Shown: piece after piece, positions 46,001-54,237 of the stretch
Position numbering within the stretch: position 1 is the stretch's first letter
Layout of the letters: each line of letters opens with the position of its first letter
Source: Eupeodes corollae
Lineage: Eukaryota > Arthropoda > Insecta > Diptera > Syrphidae
DNA: 64,000 bases
Reading direction: 5' to 3'
NCBI RefSeq assembly: GCF_945859685.1
Contig: NC_079147.1
Span: 230,822,765 to 230,886,764 of the forward strand
Program-made: the position numbers and the translations under genes
Notes under the pieces: model-generated
The model's input: only the letters and a program-made list of their open reading frames with translations
What the model was told of the DNA's origin: nothing
Databases searched by the model: none

Positions 46001-47729
46001 AAGTGTGGCCCACTACTGAAGGTCAGATTAGAACCTAGAATAAACAATTGTATGTCAACAAACTCCTGTTCCTTATTCCACTGCTCTACTGGTTGGGTTG
46101 AATAAGTTAAAGACGTTATTTTCGGAACTGTTACACACCAAAAATCTCACTGCCACCACCCTGCAGGACTGCTTTAAACTCGGTATTTTTTCCCGCATCT
46201 TCATCTGAAACTTTGATGTATCCATTGAAGAATACTTCAGCCCTTAGCCCACAATTTTCATTTATCATTCCCACATAGACTGGAGCTTCAAATATCGGCG
46301 GGTTGTCATTAACATCGTCGACCAGCACATTTACTTGATCAATCGCTGCACCGCTGATCTATAAATAAATTAGGTGGCGCAACAGTCCATGAAGAACCAG
46401 GGCCTAGTGACTAACAACTCTCAGTAATGCGAGTAATGTTGTCAGAGATGGTAGGGACTTACAGTTTATATGCTGAATCCGAACGGCAAATTTGAGCAAG
46501 CACTTTTTCATGACAAGAATTGCTCTTGGAGAATATGTCAATTCCTCGCAAGATGTAGTACCCGTGAAAAGGTTAGGTGCCACAGTTAGGGATTGAACCC
46601 AAGACCCCTTTCATGACAGCCCAACCCACAAACCATCACGCTACGGGTACTACTACCCTACTACCGCACCGCTGGCTGATCTGTCTCTTCGAATATTCCA
46701 CCATGATTGTCAGTTCGTAGTGGTTCCGTTCTTCTCGGTCGAAGCCGGTTATGGTCATCAGAGTTCCGTCATCGGTAAGTGTGATTTTATTCATCACTTC
46801 TTGTCGGTTGGCTGTGATGTACCGCACGTCAAAAAACCCGCTATTCTCAAGACGTCGCATTGCCCTAATTTTGGTGTTGTTTTTGGTGAAGGTACTATTG
46901 TTGAAATCGTTTAAAAGCATTCTTTGGGCGGAGATTTTGTGAGCTTCTAGGGCTTCGAACTTTTTTGTATATACCAGTTGACCGACAATAGCCCCAATTT
47001 TGTTTTCTTCCACATGGAAGCTAATAGCTCGGACATTAATTTTCCTGAAAGAAAAAATGGATGAAGAAATAGGTCAATATTTCTTTGAAATATAATAGTT
47101 TCTTAACATAAGTAATGCAATCAATTACCCGTTAAAGTTGCACAATAGAACATTAATTTTTCGAACAGTGACTGCAGCCTTTTTCAAATGTCAAAAGATG
47201 ACAGCTTCAAAAGTAACAGCTGCCTAAATCGCGAGCTTTTCAATATAAAAGTGCTTATTGGAAAATCTTTTTTTAAATTATTTGAATACGGCACCGTACA
47301 ATTGTATACAAATTCTATTAAATCTGAATAATACTTTATCAAATTGTTTGCTAATTGAATTGTATTTCTCTTAAAAGGCCGCAGCTACAGCTTTAGACCA
47401 GACCAAAAAAGCAGCCAATGAAGCCATCAACAAGAGTGTCAAGGCTGGTGAACAAGTTATTGATGTCGCTGAAAAGAAAATCGATGAGGCAACTAAGACA
47501 GCTAGCAATACAGTTGATCAAAAATTGAATGAAGCAAACCAATATTCTGACCAGAAACGTGGAGAACTCGAAAAGGTTTTTAAAGCTTTTAACTTTTCCC
47601 ACAAAACTTAAACTATATATGTATATTTTTTGTATTTTTCAGGCAATGCAAGAAAAAGCAGCAAAACTATCTGAAACTACTAACAACGCTACAGCCAATT
47701 TAATGGGCAAACTCCACTTGGGAAATTAA
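22038..47729 (+). CDS. Unnamed 207-residue Ala/Lys-rich amphipathic-repeat protein, five exons
   Basis: Coding exons are 22038-22056, 44804-44986, 45059-45195, 47378-47575 and 47643-47729. All introns are GT-AG and the 624 nt join in frame to TAA. ATG at 22038 follows an A-rich context and encodes MFSSFT; the next exon continues SLKGLGDKTVNLFSKKKDEA. The rest is helical, rich in Ala, Lys, Glu, Thr and Asn, with repeated phrases such as AEEKAKTAAKLAEDQAKN, NTAQTIGHAAENTKTAA, AGEQVIDVAEKKIDEATKTA and LEKAMQEKAAKLSETT. There is no signal peptide or membrane span. The pattern resembles 11-residue amphipathic helices of LEA, apolipoprotein or synuclein-like proteins that bind lipid surfaces; this is composition, not homology. 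I do not recognise the orthologue. Intron 1 is 22.7 kb and repeat-filled; intron 3 (2.2 kb) contains a cadherin pseudogene. Confidence 0.85.
22057..24199. other. Intron 1, 5' part, no feature seen
   Basis: AT-rich intronic sequence after the donor at 22057. First introns of fly genes often hold enhancers, but no motif here can be supported. Confidence 0.4.
24259..24452 (+). mobile_element. tRNA-derived SINE, internally shortened copy
   Basis: The head has AGTACCCGTTGCATGATGG, an A-box-like TGGTTAGTGCGTTGG and a B-box-like GGGTTTAATCCC. It ends CTGTTGCGCCACCTAATT. About 80 bp of the body are missing compared with the copy at 46361. It lies between the outer and inner left repeats of the Tc1 element, so it inserted after the transposon. 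Confidence 0.8.
25114..25332 (+). mobile_element. tRNA-derived SINE, 3'-truncated copy
   Basis: Contains TTAGTGCGTTGGACTGTCAT, B box GGGTTCAATCC, the CTTGCGAGGAATTGACA block, GAAAAGTGCTTTC, TCGGATTCGGCTTAAAAC and ACATTACTTGC. The GCGCCACC tail is missing. Confidence 0.8.
26875..28955. other. Intron 1, middle part, no feature seen
   Basis: AT-rich intron. The ORFs at 27957-28172 and 28234-28416 are short and low-complexity (Phe/Ile-rich) and not supported. Confidence 0.4.
28956..29754. repeat. 23-24-bp minisatellite, about 33 units
   Basis: Degenerate tandem repeats of AAAACAGAAAATGAACATTTTCC. Unit variants include AAAGCAGAAAA and GAATATTTTCC, some shared by distant units, which suggests block duplications. 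On the minus strand the array stays open for up to 146 codons (Phe/Cys/Leu/Lys-rich periodic peptide), an effect of a unit length that is often a multiple of three. Confidence 0.9.
29805..31185 (+). mobile_element. Helentron/DINE-like tandem-repeat element, copy 2
   Basis: Starts with the same block as 15401 (TTCCCATAGAAAGTTATTGTA), includes CTCAAGAACCAGAAGAGATATC, then ~174-bp units with AAAAGTTGGTAAAAATTGA and GACTCAAATATCTTTTCAAAA. It ends near TGGGAAGTTATCAGTG. One unit (about 30470-30540) is partly deleted. The CATCCC arm of the 3' hairpin is degraded to CAACCC. Confidence 0.65.
31186..32174. other. Intron 1, no feature seen
   Basis: AT-rich intron sequence without recognisable genes or repeats. 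Confidence 0.35.
32175..32430. repeat. Two perfect tandem copies of a 128-bp unit
   Basis: TAAGTTGCATCTTAATAATC begins at 32181 and again at 32309, and AAAGTATCA ends at 32302 and again at 32430, so the period is 128 bp. I found no difference between the copies by eye. Confidence 0.9.
32431..33780. other. Intron 1, no feature seen
   Basis: AT-rich, with a C8 run near 32967. No gene or repeat that I can support. Confidence 0.35.
33781..34776 (+). mobile_element. Helentron/DINE-like tandem-repeat element, copy 3
   Basis: The start AAATTCTTATAGGAAGTCATTGTAA and the end GAATGGGAAGTTATCAGTGTGGGTC correspond to the ends of copies 1 and 2. It has about three ~174-bp units. The most diverged and shortest of the three copies. 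Confidence 0.6.
34777..36619. other. Intron 1, no gene seen; contains a 15-G run
   Basis: AT-rich intron. A run of 15 G at 35327-35341 is striking against this background. The ORF at 35637-35876 is not supported. Confidence 0.35.
36620..36790 (+). repeat. Dispersed repeat end with 3' hairpin, copy 2
   Basis: Matches 17640-17842 in GGCAGATAGACGAAA, the TTCGAAC block and the terminal hairpin ACTTGCCATATA (36749-36760) / TATATGTCGCAAGT (36774-36787) followed by AAA. Confidence 0.5.
36791..38130. other. Intron 1, no feature seen
   Basis: AT-rich intron sequence up to the mariner element. Confidence 0.35.
38133..39434 (+). mobile_element. Apparently complete mariner element, DD41D (rosa-like) group, 1,302 bp
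   Basis: The ends AAGGGTGATTTTTT (38133) and, inverted, AACGGTGATTTTTT (ending 39434) differ at one of 14 positions. TA duplicates flank at 38131-38132 and 39435-39436. It contains one uninterrupted transposase gene. A sister copy with an internal deletion lies at 48804-49722 in the opposite orientation. Integrity and near-identity to the sister suggest recent transposition. It sits in intron 1 of the small Ala/Lys-rich gene, in the same direction as that gene. Confidence 0.92.
38245..39330 (+). CDS. Mariner transposase, DD41D type, intact
   Basis: 361 residues from ATG at 38245 to TAA at 39330, uninterrupted. The enzyme would bind the terminal repeats and cut and paste the element into TA sites. 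The N-terminal ~110 residues are the DNA-binding part, starting MNRLTNEQRLQIIEFYYQNQ (first HTH), with a second HTH around residues 88-112 (MSIRRRSQQLGLCYSTTWKI). The catalytic triad is visible: D159 in ILFSDEAHFW, D252 in WFQQDGATCHTA, D294 in CDLTPLDYFLW. There are 41 residues between the second and third, so it is DD41D, not classical DD34D mariner. The WVPHEL-type linker motif reads LVQELK here. Length is normal for the family (about 345-365). All key residues are present, so activity is possible but untested. Confidence 0.93.
   Translation: MNRLTNEQRLQIIEFYYQNQCSVRNVFRALRPIYGLHNRPSEQTINAIVTKFRTQFTLLDIKPTTRMRTVRTEENIASVSESVAEDREMSIRRRSQQLGLCYSTTWKILRKDLGVRPYKIQLVQELKPNDLPQRRIFSEWALEKLAENPLFYRQILFSDEAHFWLNGYVNKQNCRFWSEEQPEAVQELPMHPEKCTAWCGFYAGGIIGPYFFKDAVGRNVTVNGDRYRSMLTNFLLPKMEELNLVDMWFQQDGATCHTARDSMAFLRENFGGQFISRNGPVSWPPRSCDLTPLDYFLWGYVKSKVYTNKPATIPALEDNLSEEIRAIPAEMLEKVTQNWTFRMDHLRRSRGQHLNEIIFKK
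39437..41984. other. Intron 1, no gene seen
   Basis: AT-rich intron. A minus-strand ORF at 40548-40739 with several cysteines is in a locally less AT-rich stretch. I could not assign it to a family and do not call it. Confidence 0.35.
41985..44345 (-). mobile_element. Old mariner element (DD41D relative), split by a LINE insertion
   Basis: The minus-strand transposase start is at 44251 (MYRLTNEQRLHIIEFYYQN), closely related to the intact mariner. The coding sequence is interrupted at 44086 and resumes at 43082 through about 42030 with many stops. Relics resemble FTLLDIKAPTR, the DEAHFW region and STPLDFFLW. The right end (ATCCACCCTT, ending 44345) followed by TA is the inverted 5' terminus. 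The left end is not certain. Long dead, much older than the copies at 38133 and 48804. Confidence 0.75.
43083..44075 (-). mobile_element. 5'-truncated LINE (subfamily 1, copy C) inserted in the mariner, 11-bp target duplication
   Basis: AATGTAAATTT stands at 43072-43082 and again at 44076-44086, exactly flanking the LINE. Minus-strand order is RT (43920-43738, ETHHLFIAFKAAYDS), a YADD box at about 43620, a jump by internal deletion from YADDID to KRRITLANRCFF, and the C-terminal domain down to 43090. The 3' end in element orientation is GCGCTATAGCGCTAATTAA and then AGTAAGTAAGT. Frames are broken. Same subfamily as copy A. Confidence 0.9.
44346..44803. other. End of intron 1
   Basis: Unique AT-rich sequence leading to the acceptor TTACTCTTAG at 44803. 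No other feature. Confidence 0.5.
45590..47047 (-). pseudogene. Cadherin gene fragment, broken, inside intron 3 of the small Ala/Lys-rich gene
   Basis: Minus-strand reading from 47047 gives cadherin-repeat sequence with the calcium-binding signatures. Seen are TGFDREERNHYELTIMVE (46700s), VDDVNDNPPIFEAPVYVG and VSDEDAGKN (46328-46140), a second VNDNPPIFDKILVF near 45860, and VLQVTATDEDYGRN near 45650. So parts of at least three extracellular cadherin domains are present. A splice-acceptor-like CTTTCAG precedes it at about 47048-47054, so it looks like copied or relic genomic DNA and not a processed transcript. It is interrupted by a SINE (46361-46665), a frameshift after SEIFGV (about 46130) and at least two stops (about 45880-45920). 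Cadherins are cell-surface adhesion proteins; this fragment cannot make one. Which fly cadherin it derives from is unclear. Confidence 0.8.
46361..46665 (-). mobile_element. Full-length tRNA-derived SINE in the cadherin pseudogene
   Basis: The best-preserved copy, 305 bp. In its own orientation: head AGTACCCGTAGCGTGATGG, a degenerate A-box region, B box GGGTTCAATCCC, CTTGCGAGGAATTGACA, GACAAGAATTGCTC (reverse), CGGATTCAGC, ACATTACTCGC and the tail CTGTTGCGCCACCTAATT. Imperfect target duplications flank it: GCACCGCTGATCT at 46348-46360 and GCACCGCTGGCTGATCT at 46666-46682. No coding function. Confidence 0.85.
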
Positions 47730-47818
47730 ATCCAACCAAGCTGCGATTTTAGAATTAATTTTTATTTTTAAGAATATGCAAACGAGAAAAAAACAATTTA
47801 AAATTATGTCCCTTGAAA

Positions 47819-47824
47819 AAATAA
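47819..47824 (+). promoter_or_regulatory. Candidate proximal poly(A) signal of the small Ala/Lys-rich gene
   Basis: AATAAA 90 bp after the stop codon at 47729. Confidence 0.4.
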
Positions 47825-48803
47825 AACGCTTAACTCACTGTCAAGAAGGTGTGATATGTCCTGATAGATGTGGAATGATAAAATATACGAAGTGCCAGTT
47901 GAAAACTTTTGAAATGGGTTCACAGGAATTTTTTAAGTGGGAATTTAAATTGCACACTAAAAAAAGAGTCTCTAATCTTTATATGTAAACAAAATATACA
48001 AAATGTTGATTGTAGCTAGAAAAATATCGAAATTTTAATTATATAAACATTTACAGCTTCAAATAATCTATTTTTTTGTAAAGGATATTTTTTAACCAAA
48101 AACATGACTTTTTACAAAAAGAATTGTTTAAATACAAAAATTAAGTTTTTCAGTGCTTTAGGTTGATTCCGAAATCAGGTTTTAAACATTGTCTTAAATA
48201 CAACAAAACCTTGAAGAAACTGTTTTCAATATGTAAGATTCCCGCATTATTTTAGCTTACGCAGATTGGAGCTGTTTGAGGTTTCATAATGTTCCAGCAG
48301 CTAAGCCAGGTTTAAAAACCTTCCACTGAAGAACTGTGTATTTTATCTTTTTGTAGACAAATTGTAGTGAAATAGTTTTTTATATATTTTTACATATATT
48401 TTTCTACTGGAAATATTTGCGCAATCACACCACAACCACAAAACAATGAATTACTATATTTGCATAAAACAAAACAAAAATATAAAAATTAGTAGAAATG
48501 CTAAGTGTTAGAGCAGGGAATGACATAATTATTTTATATCAAGTCAATTAAAAGAAATTACTTTGAAAGTAACGCTTTGAATAATTTGCACAATAATAAT
48601 TCTATATTTAATTTTTTTGTTTTTTTTATGAATTTTCATTTGTTTATACTTTTATTATTTAAATTTAAGTTGTAAAATTTGTATCAGTAAAATACGTTTA
48701 TAAAAGAAAAAAAATGTGGAGCCTTAGTTTTTAACTAATGTGTAAAATAAAAATGAAATATATTGTGAAACTGTGTTGTTATTATTTAGTTGTTATTTAA
48801 ATA
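47825..48803. other. Downstream of the small gene, possible long 3' UTR
   Basis: AT-rich with a second AATAAA at 48746-48751, just before the mariner at 48804. If that distal signal is used the 3' UTR would be about 1 kb. No ORF that I can support. Confidence 0.4.
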
Positions 48804-49722
48804 AACGGTGATTTTTTAAGAGCTTGAGAACTTTAAAAAAAAAAATGCATACAATTTGCAAAATCTCATCGATTCTTTATTTGAAACGTTAGATTGGTCC
48901 ATGACATTTATTTTTTGAAGATAATTTCATTTAAATGTTGACCGCGGCTGCGTCTTAGGTGGTCCATTCGGAAAGTCCAATTTTGGGTAACTTTTTCGAG
49001 CATTTCGGCCGGAATAGCCCGAATTTCTTCGGAAATGTTGTCTTCCAAAGCTGGAATAGTTGCTGGCTTATTTGTGTAAACTTTAGACGGCAATTTTGCT
49101 TATTAACGTAGCCATTCAACCAGAAATAAGCCTCATCGCTGAACAAAATTTGTCGATAAAAAAGCGGATTTTCTGCCAACTTTTCTAGGGCCCATTCACT
49201 GAAAATTCGACGTTGTGGCAGATCGTTCGGCTTCAGTTCTTGCACGAGCTGTATTTTATACGGTTTTATACCAAGATATTTGCGTAAAATCTTCCATGTG
49301 GTCGAATAACACAAACCCAATTGCTGCGAACGGCGACGAATCGACATTTCACGGTCTTCAACAACACTCAGAAACAGACGGAATATTCTCTTCTGTACGC
49401 ACTGTACGCATTGGTGTGGTTGGTTTAACGTCCAATAAAGTAAACTGAGTGCGAAACTTGGTCACAAACGCATTAATTGTTTGCTCACTTGGTCGATTAT
49501 GTAGACCATAAATCGGACGTAAAGCGCGAAACACATTTCGAACCGAACACTGATTTTGGTAATACAATTCAATGATTTGCAAGCGTTGCTCGTTAGTAAG
49601 TCTATTCATGATGAAATGTCAAAGCATACTGAGCATCTTTCTCTTTGACACCATGTCTGAAATCCCGCGTGATCTGTCAAATACTAATGCATGAAAATCC
49701 TAACGTCAAAAAAATCACCCTT
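48804..49722 (-). mobile_element. Internally deleted sister of the intact mariner (919 bp)
   Basis: The ends AACGGTGATTTTTT (48804) and AAAAAATCACCCTT (ending 49722) are flanked by TA (48802-48803, 49723-49724). Minus-strand coding sequence starts at 49609 and nearly matches the intact transposase. Two changes break it: a small deletion near 49365 that ends the first frame at VSECC, and a ~383-bp deletion joining residue ~175 (NKQNCR) to residue ~304 (VYTNKPATIPALEDN). The second and third catalytic aspartates are lost, but both ends remain, so it could be moved in trans. Confidence 0.92.
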
Positions 49723-49724
49723 TA

Positions 49725-50085
49725 GTAGACGGCGTAAGTAGTTTGCAGATCGACAACTCTTGTTTGAGTTGAGTTGGATCTGTTATCAGTTTAATTTGTG
49801 TTAAGGCCTAAAACTATACACTTACTATCTAGAGTGAAATATAAAAGAAAGTGTGATTATGCAGCCTTATTTTAACATTTTGTTCATATTTCTTTAAGAT
49901 TTCATCCAATAAAACGAATAGAAAAGGATGCAATTAATACTTGATTTTATGGCTTCTTTTTTTTCCAAAAATACGGCCCTCATGAGATACTTTAGGACAG
50001 GGAGTTTATTATTACAAAACAATTACATTCATTTGTGCTTTCTTCATTTTAAATATTTTCCATATCCAAAATCGAGAGAAGTGTG
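49725..50085. other. No feature seen
   Basis: Unique-looking AT-rich sequence between two mariner elements. Confidence 0.35.
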
Positions 50086-51090
50086 GTCTTAATTCGACAT
50101 TTCAGAATGGAAGATATACGAGCCAACAACGAGTCGAAATTATTAAAATTTACCACCGAAATTCGGAGTCAGTGGCCTTAACGTTAAAAGCGCTACGTCT
50201 AATTTATGGTCGTCCTAACAGATCAAGAATTGAGCGTCTAGTGAACAAATTTAAATCCACAGACACAGTACAAAATTTTCCCGTGCCAATGAGACAATGA
50301 AGTGCTGGTAGTGTAGAGAATATTGCTGCCACTGAGGCTTCAGTTCCAGAAAGCGCAAATGAGTCTCTCACACGTCGTCACCTGTGAAGTCGTTGGGGAG
50401 AATTTTGTGAAAAGATCTTTGCCTAAATCCTTACAAAATTGAATTGACGCAATAGCTCAAGCCGCTTGACCACCAGAAGCGTAGTATGTTCGTGGATTGG
50501 GCTGAGTAACAATTTGCAAATGATTCGGATTTTCATTGAAAAATCATCTTAAGCGATGATGCTCATTTAAGGCTGAATGGCTTCGTCAATAAACAAAATA
50601 TACGGTATTGGTCAGGCAGCAATCCACTCGTAGTCTATGGGTCATCATTGCATTGTTTTGTGTGGTTTATGGGCCGGTGGCGTTATTGGGCCGTTCTTCT
50701 TCCATTATGATCAGGACCGGCAAGGTACTGTGAATGGGGATCGTCACAGTTCAATGATAACCGAATATTTTTGGCCCCAATTTTATGATATGGACTTGGA
50801 GGACAAGTGGTCCCAACAGGACGACGGCGCGGCGGCGCGCGCCACAAGTTACACAGCGAATGTCATAATCAATGTATTGGAAACCAAGTTTGGAGAATGT
50901 GCGTTATCTCACGAAAGGCAGCCTCGGTTGAGCGATTTGAGGCAGTTAGACTACTTCCTGTGTCAGGTCTATGGTTTATGCCAACAAGCCGGTGACAATT
51001 GATGAACTTCGTACGAAATTGTACCGTGAAATTGTAGCAGTATCTGTCAACTTATGCTTGAAAACTGTCGAAAATTGGGTTCAGAGAGTT
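50086..51090 (+). pseudogene. Dead mariner-type transposase of another DD41D lineage
   Basis: The forward frame from about 50104 reads TSQQRVEIIKIYHRNSESVA and KALRLIYGRPNRS (HTH). Stops follow near 50300-50460. The catalytic part resumes as GLWAGGVIGPFFF, TVNGDRHSSMITEYFWPQ, WSQQDDGAAARATSYTANV, then LRQLDYFLCQVYGL and ANKPVTIDELRT. The second-aspartate box contains a small insertion (QQDDGAAARAT). Clearly related to, but distinct from, the intact mariner at 38133. No terminal repeats identified. Confidence 0.75.
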
Positions 51091-51099
51091 CAGTGAGTG

Positions 51100-52865
51100 A
51101 GACGTTCATGACTTCTGCAAAACCAATGGCCTTATGATTGGTGGCGTTATGTTTGAACACAAACTCTGTCATAAAATTAGCTGGGTGTCGACGAACAGGC
51201 AAGCGTCTTCCAACCAAGTTGACCACTTCGCGATTAGTCGACGCTTTAGGAGCAGTCTCTTGGATGTACGAAACAGAAGAGGCATCGATATAGGACTTGC
51301 CTGTGACCACCACTTAATGATAGCTACCCTAAGATTGCGTGCAGCTACTGTTCGGAGATCCAACGGAATAACACTAGCCCCCAAATTCAACATCGCCAGA
51401 CTAAAGGATCCCATGACGCGTCAACAATTTAGAGACCACCTGTCATACGAAATGAGAACAATCAGCAGCACAGTACATGACGATATCGAACACCATTGGA
51501 ATGCTGTGAAAAATGTTTTCATTTCAGACGCTGACAGAATAGTCGGTCGGAAAGAAGGAAACAGCAACACTTGGCTTTCAGAAGAATCTTGGGCAAGGAT
51601 CGACGAACGCAAACAGTTAAGAGCTCAAATAACTGCTGCACAAGGGAAGAAAAAAACGAGCTGGAGTCCTCGTATCGCATGAAAAAGAGAGAGAGTCACT
51701 GCAGTGTGCGCCGCGACAAGCGTAATTATATCAACGTATTGGTGCAAGAAGCAGGGGATGCTAACAGGTGCGATGCCAGGACCGCTAACAGAATAACCAA
51801 AGAGCTGACCGGTGCACACAGCTCAAAGCAACAACTGGTGAAAGAAGTAGACGGTACTGTGATGAGTTCGGTTGATGAGCAAGTCAGAAGGTGGAAATAA
51901 CATTTTTCTTTGGTTTTAAACCAAATGTTTGCAAACAACGTGCAGCCGACACCTTCTGAAGCGCCTGAAGAAATTATTCCACGAATCCACACCGCACCTC
52001 CCCGTAAAGATGATATCGTTACCGCAATTAAAGCACTTAAGAACAACAAAGCGGTAGGACTTGGTGGAATTCCCGCAGAGCTTTTACTAGCGTCATCAAG
52101 CGAACTGCTTCATCCGCTCATAAAAGAAGCCTGGGCCACCGAAAGCTTCCCCGATGAGTGGAAGAAGGGAATTATCGTCAAGCTCCCAAAAAAGGAGATC
52201 TTACAAAGTGCGAAAACTGGAGAGGAATTTGCGTTCTACCTGGCGTTGCCAAAATAGTAGCAAAAGTCATACTGAAACGCATCAGAGGCCACACTAGATG
52301 CCGAACAGGCAGGATACCACGCTGGTTGGAAGTATCGTTTCCATCGAAGGCGGAACCGAACAAGACGTAATCTGCCGCATCGGCAAAACAAAAGCGACGT
52401 TTGGTATGCTGTCAAAAATTTGGAGGAATAACTCTATCAGTTTATGAACAAAACTACGACTGTTTCGCTCAAATGTCGAATCTGTGCAGCATTTGGAAGG
52501 TTACTTCAGCCATAACAAGAAAGCTGCAAATATTAGTGAATAGATGTCTTCGTAACATCCTAAGGATTTTCTGGCCAAACCGCATATCAAAGGACAGGTC
52601 AGGAACCTATAAAACTATAATACGAAGACGTAAGTGGCAATGGATTTGACATACGCTTTTAAATGGTAACGGCTGCATTGCAAGCCAAGAAATGCAATGG
52701 AATCCGCTTACACAAGAAGGAATGAAAGCTGGACGACCGAAGAGCACAAGACGCAGGAAAGTCGACGAGAAATCAGCGTCACTAGTCAATAGTTAGAGGG
52801 AGCTAAAACACATATCCGGAAACCGTACACGAAGGCGCGTAGGCGTAGTATAGGCCCTATGCAGC
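51100..52865 (+). mobile_element. Decayed LINE of a third family (copy E), RT core deleted
   Basis: The forward frame shows endonuclease C-terminus and linker at 51134-51900 (IGGVMFEHKLCHKISWVS, NQVDHFAISRRFRSSLLDVR, EHHWNAVKNVF). N-terminal RT lies at 51910-52260 (IKALKNNKAVGLGGIPAELL, WATESFPDEWKKGIIVKLPK), and a C-terminal segment at 52480-52860 (ITRKLQILVNRCLRNILRI, IRRRKWQWI, EGMKAGRPKSTRRR). The RT palm with the YADD box is absent, and frames shift several times. It joins directly to the mariner relic on its left. The sequence differs from subfamilies 1 and 2 and from copy J. Confidence 0.8.
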
Positions 52866-52879
52866 TTAAGGTGTTCCCA

Positions 52880-53235
52880 ACAGACTTAACAGGTGCGATA
52901 ACCTAAGTAGATCACTAGACTTAAAGCGGTCAAGGAGCTTCATATCTCTAAGCAGCTCGATATTCGGTGTCATAACTGGGCACTATGCGTAATAGAAAAC
53001 CACGCCATGTGGCTAGGCGTATACTCTCAAATAACGTTTGCCAAAAGCTGTATGGATAAGGAAGAGGAGGAAACATTTCTTCGCCTCCGCGACATAAACA
53101 GTCTTTCACATTTAGTTAGGGACTCAAACGGGTTTCATTGAGCTTATAAGAAAGCCTCAAGATTCATGAGGTATCACAATAGGCCATTAAAGTGGTCTAA
53201 GTGGTCTCCTCCATCAGCCACCTAAACTAACCCCC
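52880..53235 (+). mobile_element. Fragment of a LINE C-terminal domain (R1/Jockey-like)
   Basis: The forward frame reads KELHISKQLDIRCHNWALCV, NHAMWLGVYSQITFAKSCMD and KEEEETFLRLRDINSLSHL, resembling the His/Cys-containing C-terminus that follows RT in Jockey- or R1-type LINEs, then a stop. No RT present. Confidence 0.55.
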
Positions 53236-53850
53236 CTCTCCCTTTTACCTTTGGTACCTTTAAAAAACACGGGAGAACAAAAATTTTTAAGGGTGAAAGA
53301 TAGTTCGGGTCAAACTCCGAATTGGTCTTTCATATTTTTGTTTAAATATTGTTTAAAAGATTATTTTAGTTTGCTCTTAAGTTAACCGTTTTAGCTAAAT
53401 TGTTTAGTGTTTCTTTCAGATTTTTGTAATCCATTTGAAATCATATGAAGATTATCATATATCATATTTTGGAAAACCATCAATTTTTTGAAAAAGCTAC
53501 TTCATTAATTGAGATAAAATGAAAAAGTATTATATACAGTGCCGCTCACTTGAATAAAACCCCTATTGCTTTTGTATTAAAGGTTGAAAAACATAAGAAC
53601 TAGTAACATAATTAAACACCATTCCTTTTTCAAATTGATGTTTAACTAAGTTAAAAATATCTATTTTTGGCTTCGTTGTACCAATTTGTGTTTATTTGTG
53701 ATAGATCGTCACTCCATCTTTAATTGGGACGTCCAGCTGCGATACATTGTTGCTCCATTGCTCCATTTTAGCCTTCTTGTTCTAAATATGGTATCAATAA
53801 TTCCGGTTCTATTGCGAATATTTTCATTTCTTATCCCTTGACTTGGTCCT
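53236..53850. other. Short stretch with a possible Tc1-like terminus
   Basis: AT-rich. At 53537, CAGTGCCGCTCACTTG preceded by TA looks like a Tc1 element end (CAGT... with a CACTTGAAT block as in the element at 24200). No matching partner end was found. Confidence 0.35.
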
Positions 53851-54237
53851 TGACAACACCAGCGCTGAGATCAAACGAAGAATAACTCTTGCTAACCGCT
53901 GTTTCCTTGGGCTAAGCTTTGGCAATTGAGTGGAAAAGTCCTCTCTCGAAGGACCATCGTGTCGCTATATAAGACCCTTATCATCCCCGTCCTGCTATAC
54001 GTGGAGAAGCATGGACTAAGACAATAGCGGATGAAAGCACCTTGGGTCGTTTCGAGAGAAAAGTTCTTCGGCCCAGTATGCATCGAAGGGGAGTGGAACA
54101 GAAGATGGAACGACGAGCTGTACGTAAAAGTCCAACGACTAAGATGGCTGAGTCACGTAGAGCTCATGGAAACCAATGCTCCGGCCCGGAAAGTTTTCGA
54201 ATCCACACCCACAGGACAGCGCAGTAGAGGAAGACTG
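53851..54237 (+). mobile_element. Inverted C-terminal block of the LINE at 54238-60360
   Basis: The forward frame starts with sequence for NTSAEIKRRITLANRCFLGL and runs to KVFESTPTGQRSRGRLR. This is exactly the part that should follow the minus-strand end of the neighbouring LINE (TAINTDNDN at 54237). The two breakpoints share GACAAC. The simplest reading is a local inversion. Frames are broken. Confidence 0.75.

Noticed and set aside
45749..46105. 118-codon plus-strand ORF
   Set aside because: It lies antisense to the cadherin pseudogene; the minus strand carries the meaningful VNDNPP motifs.
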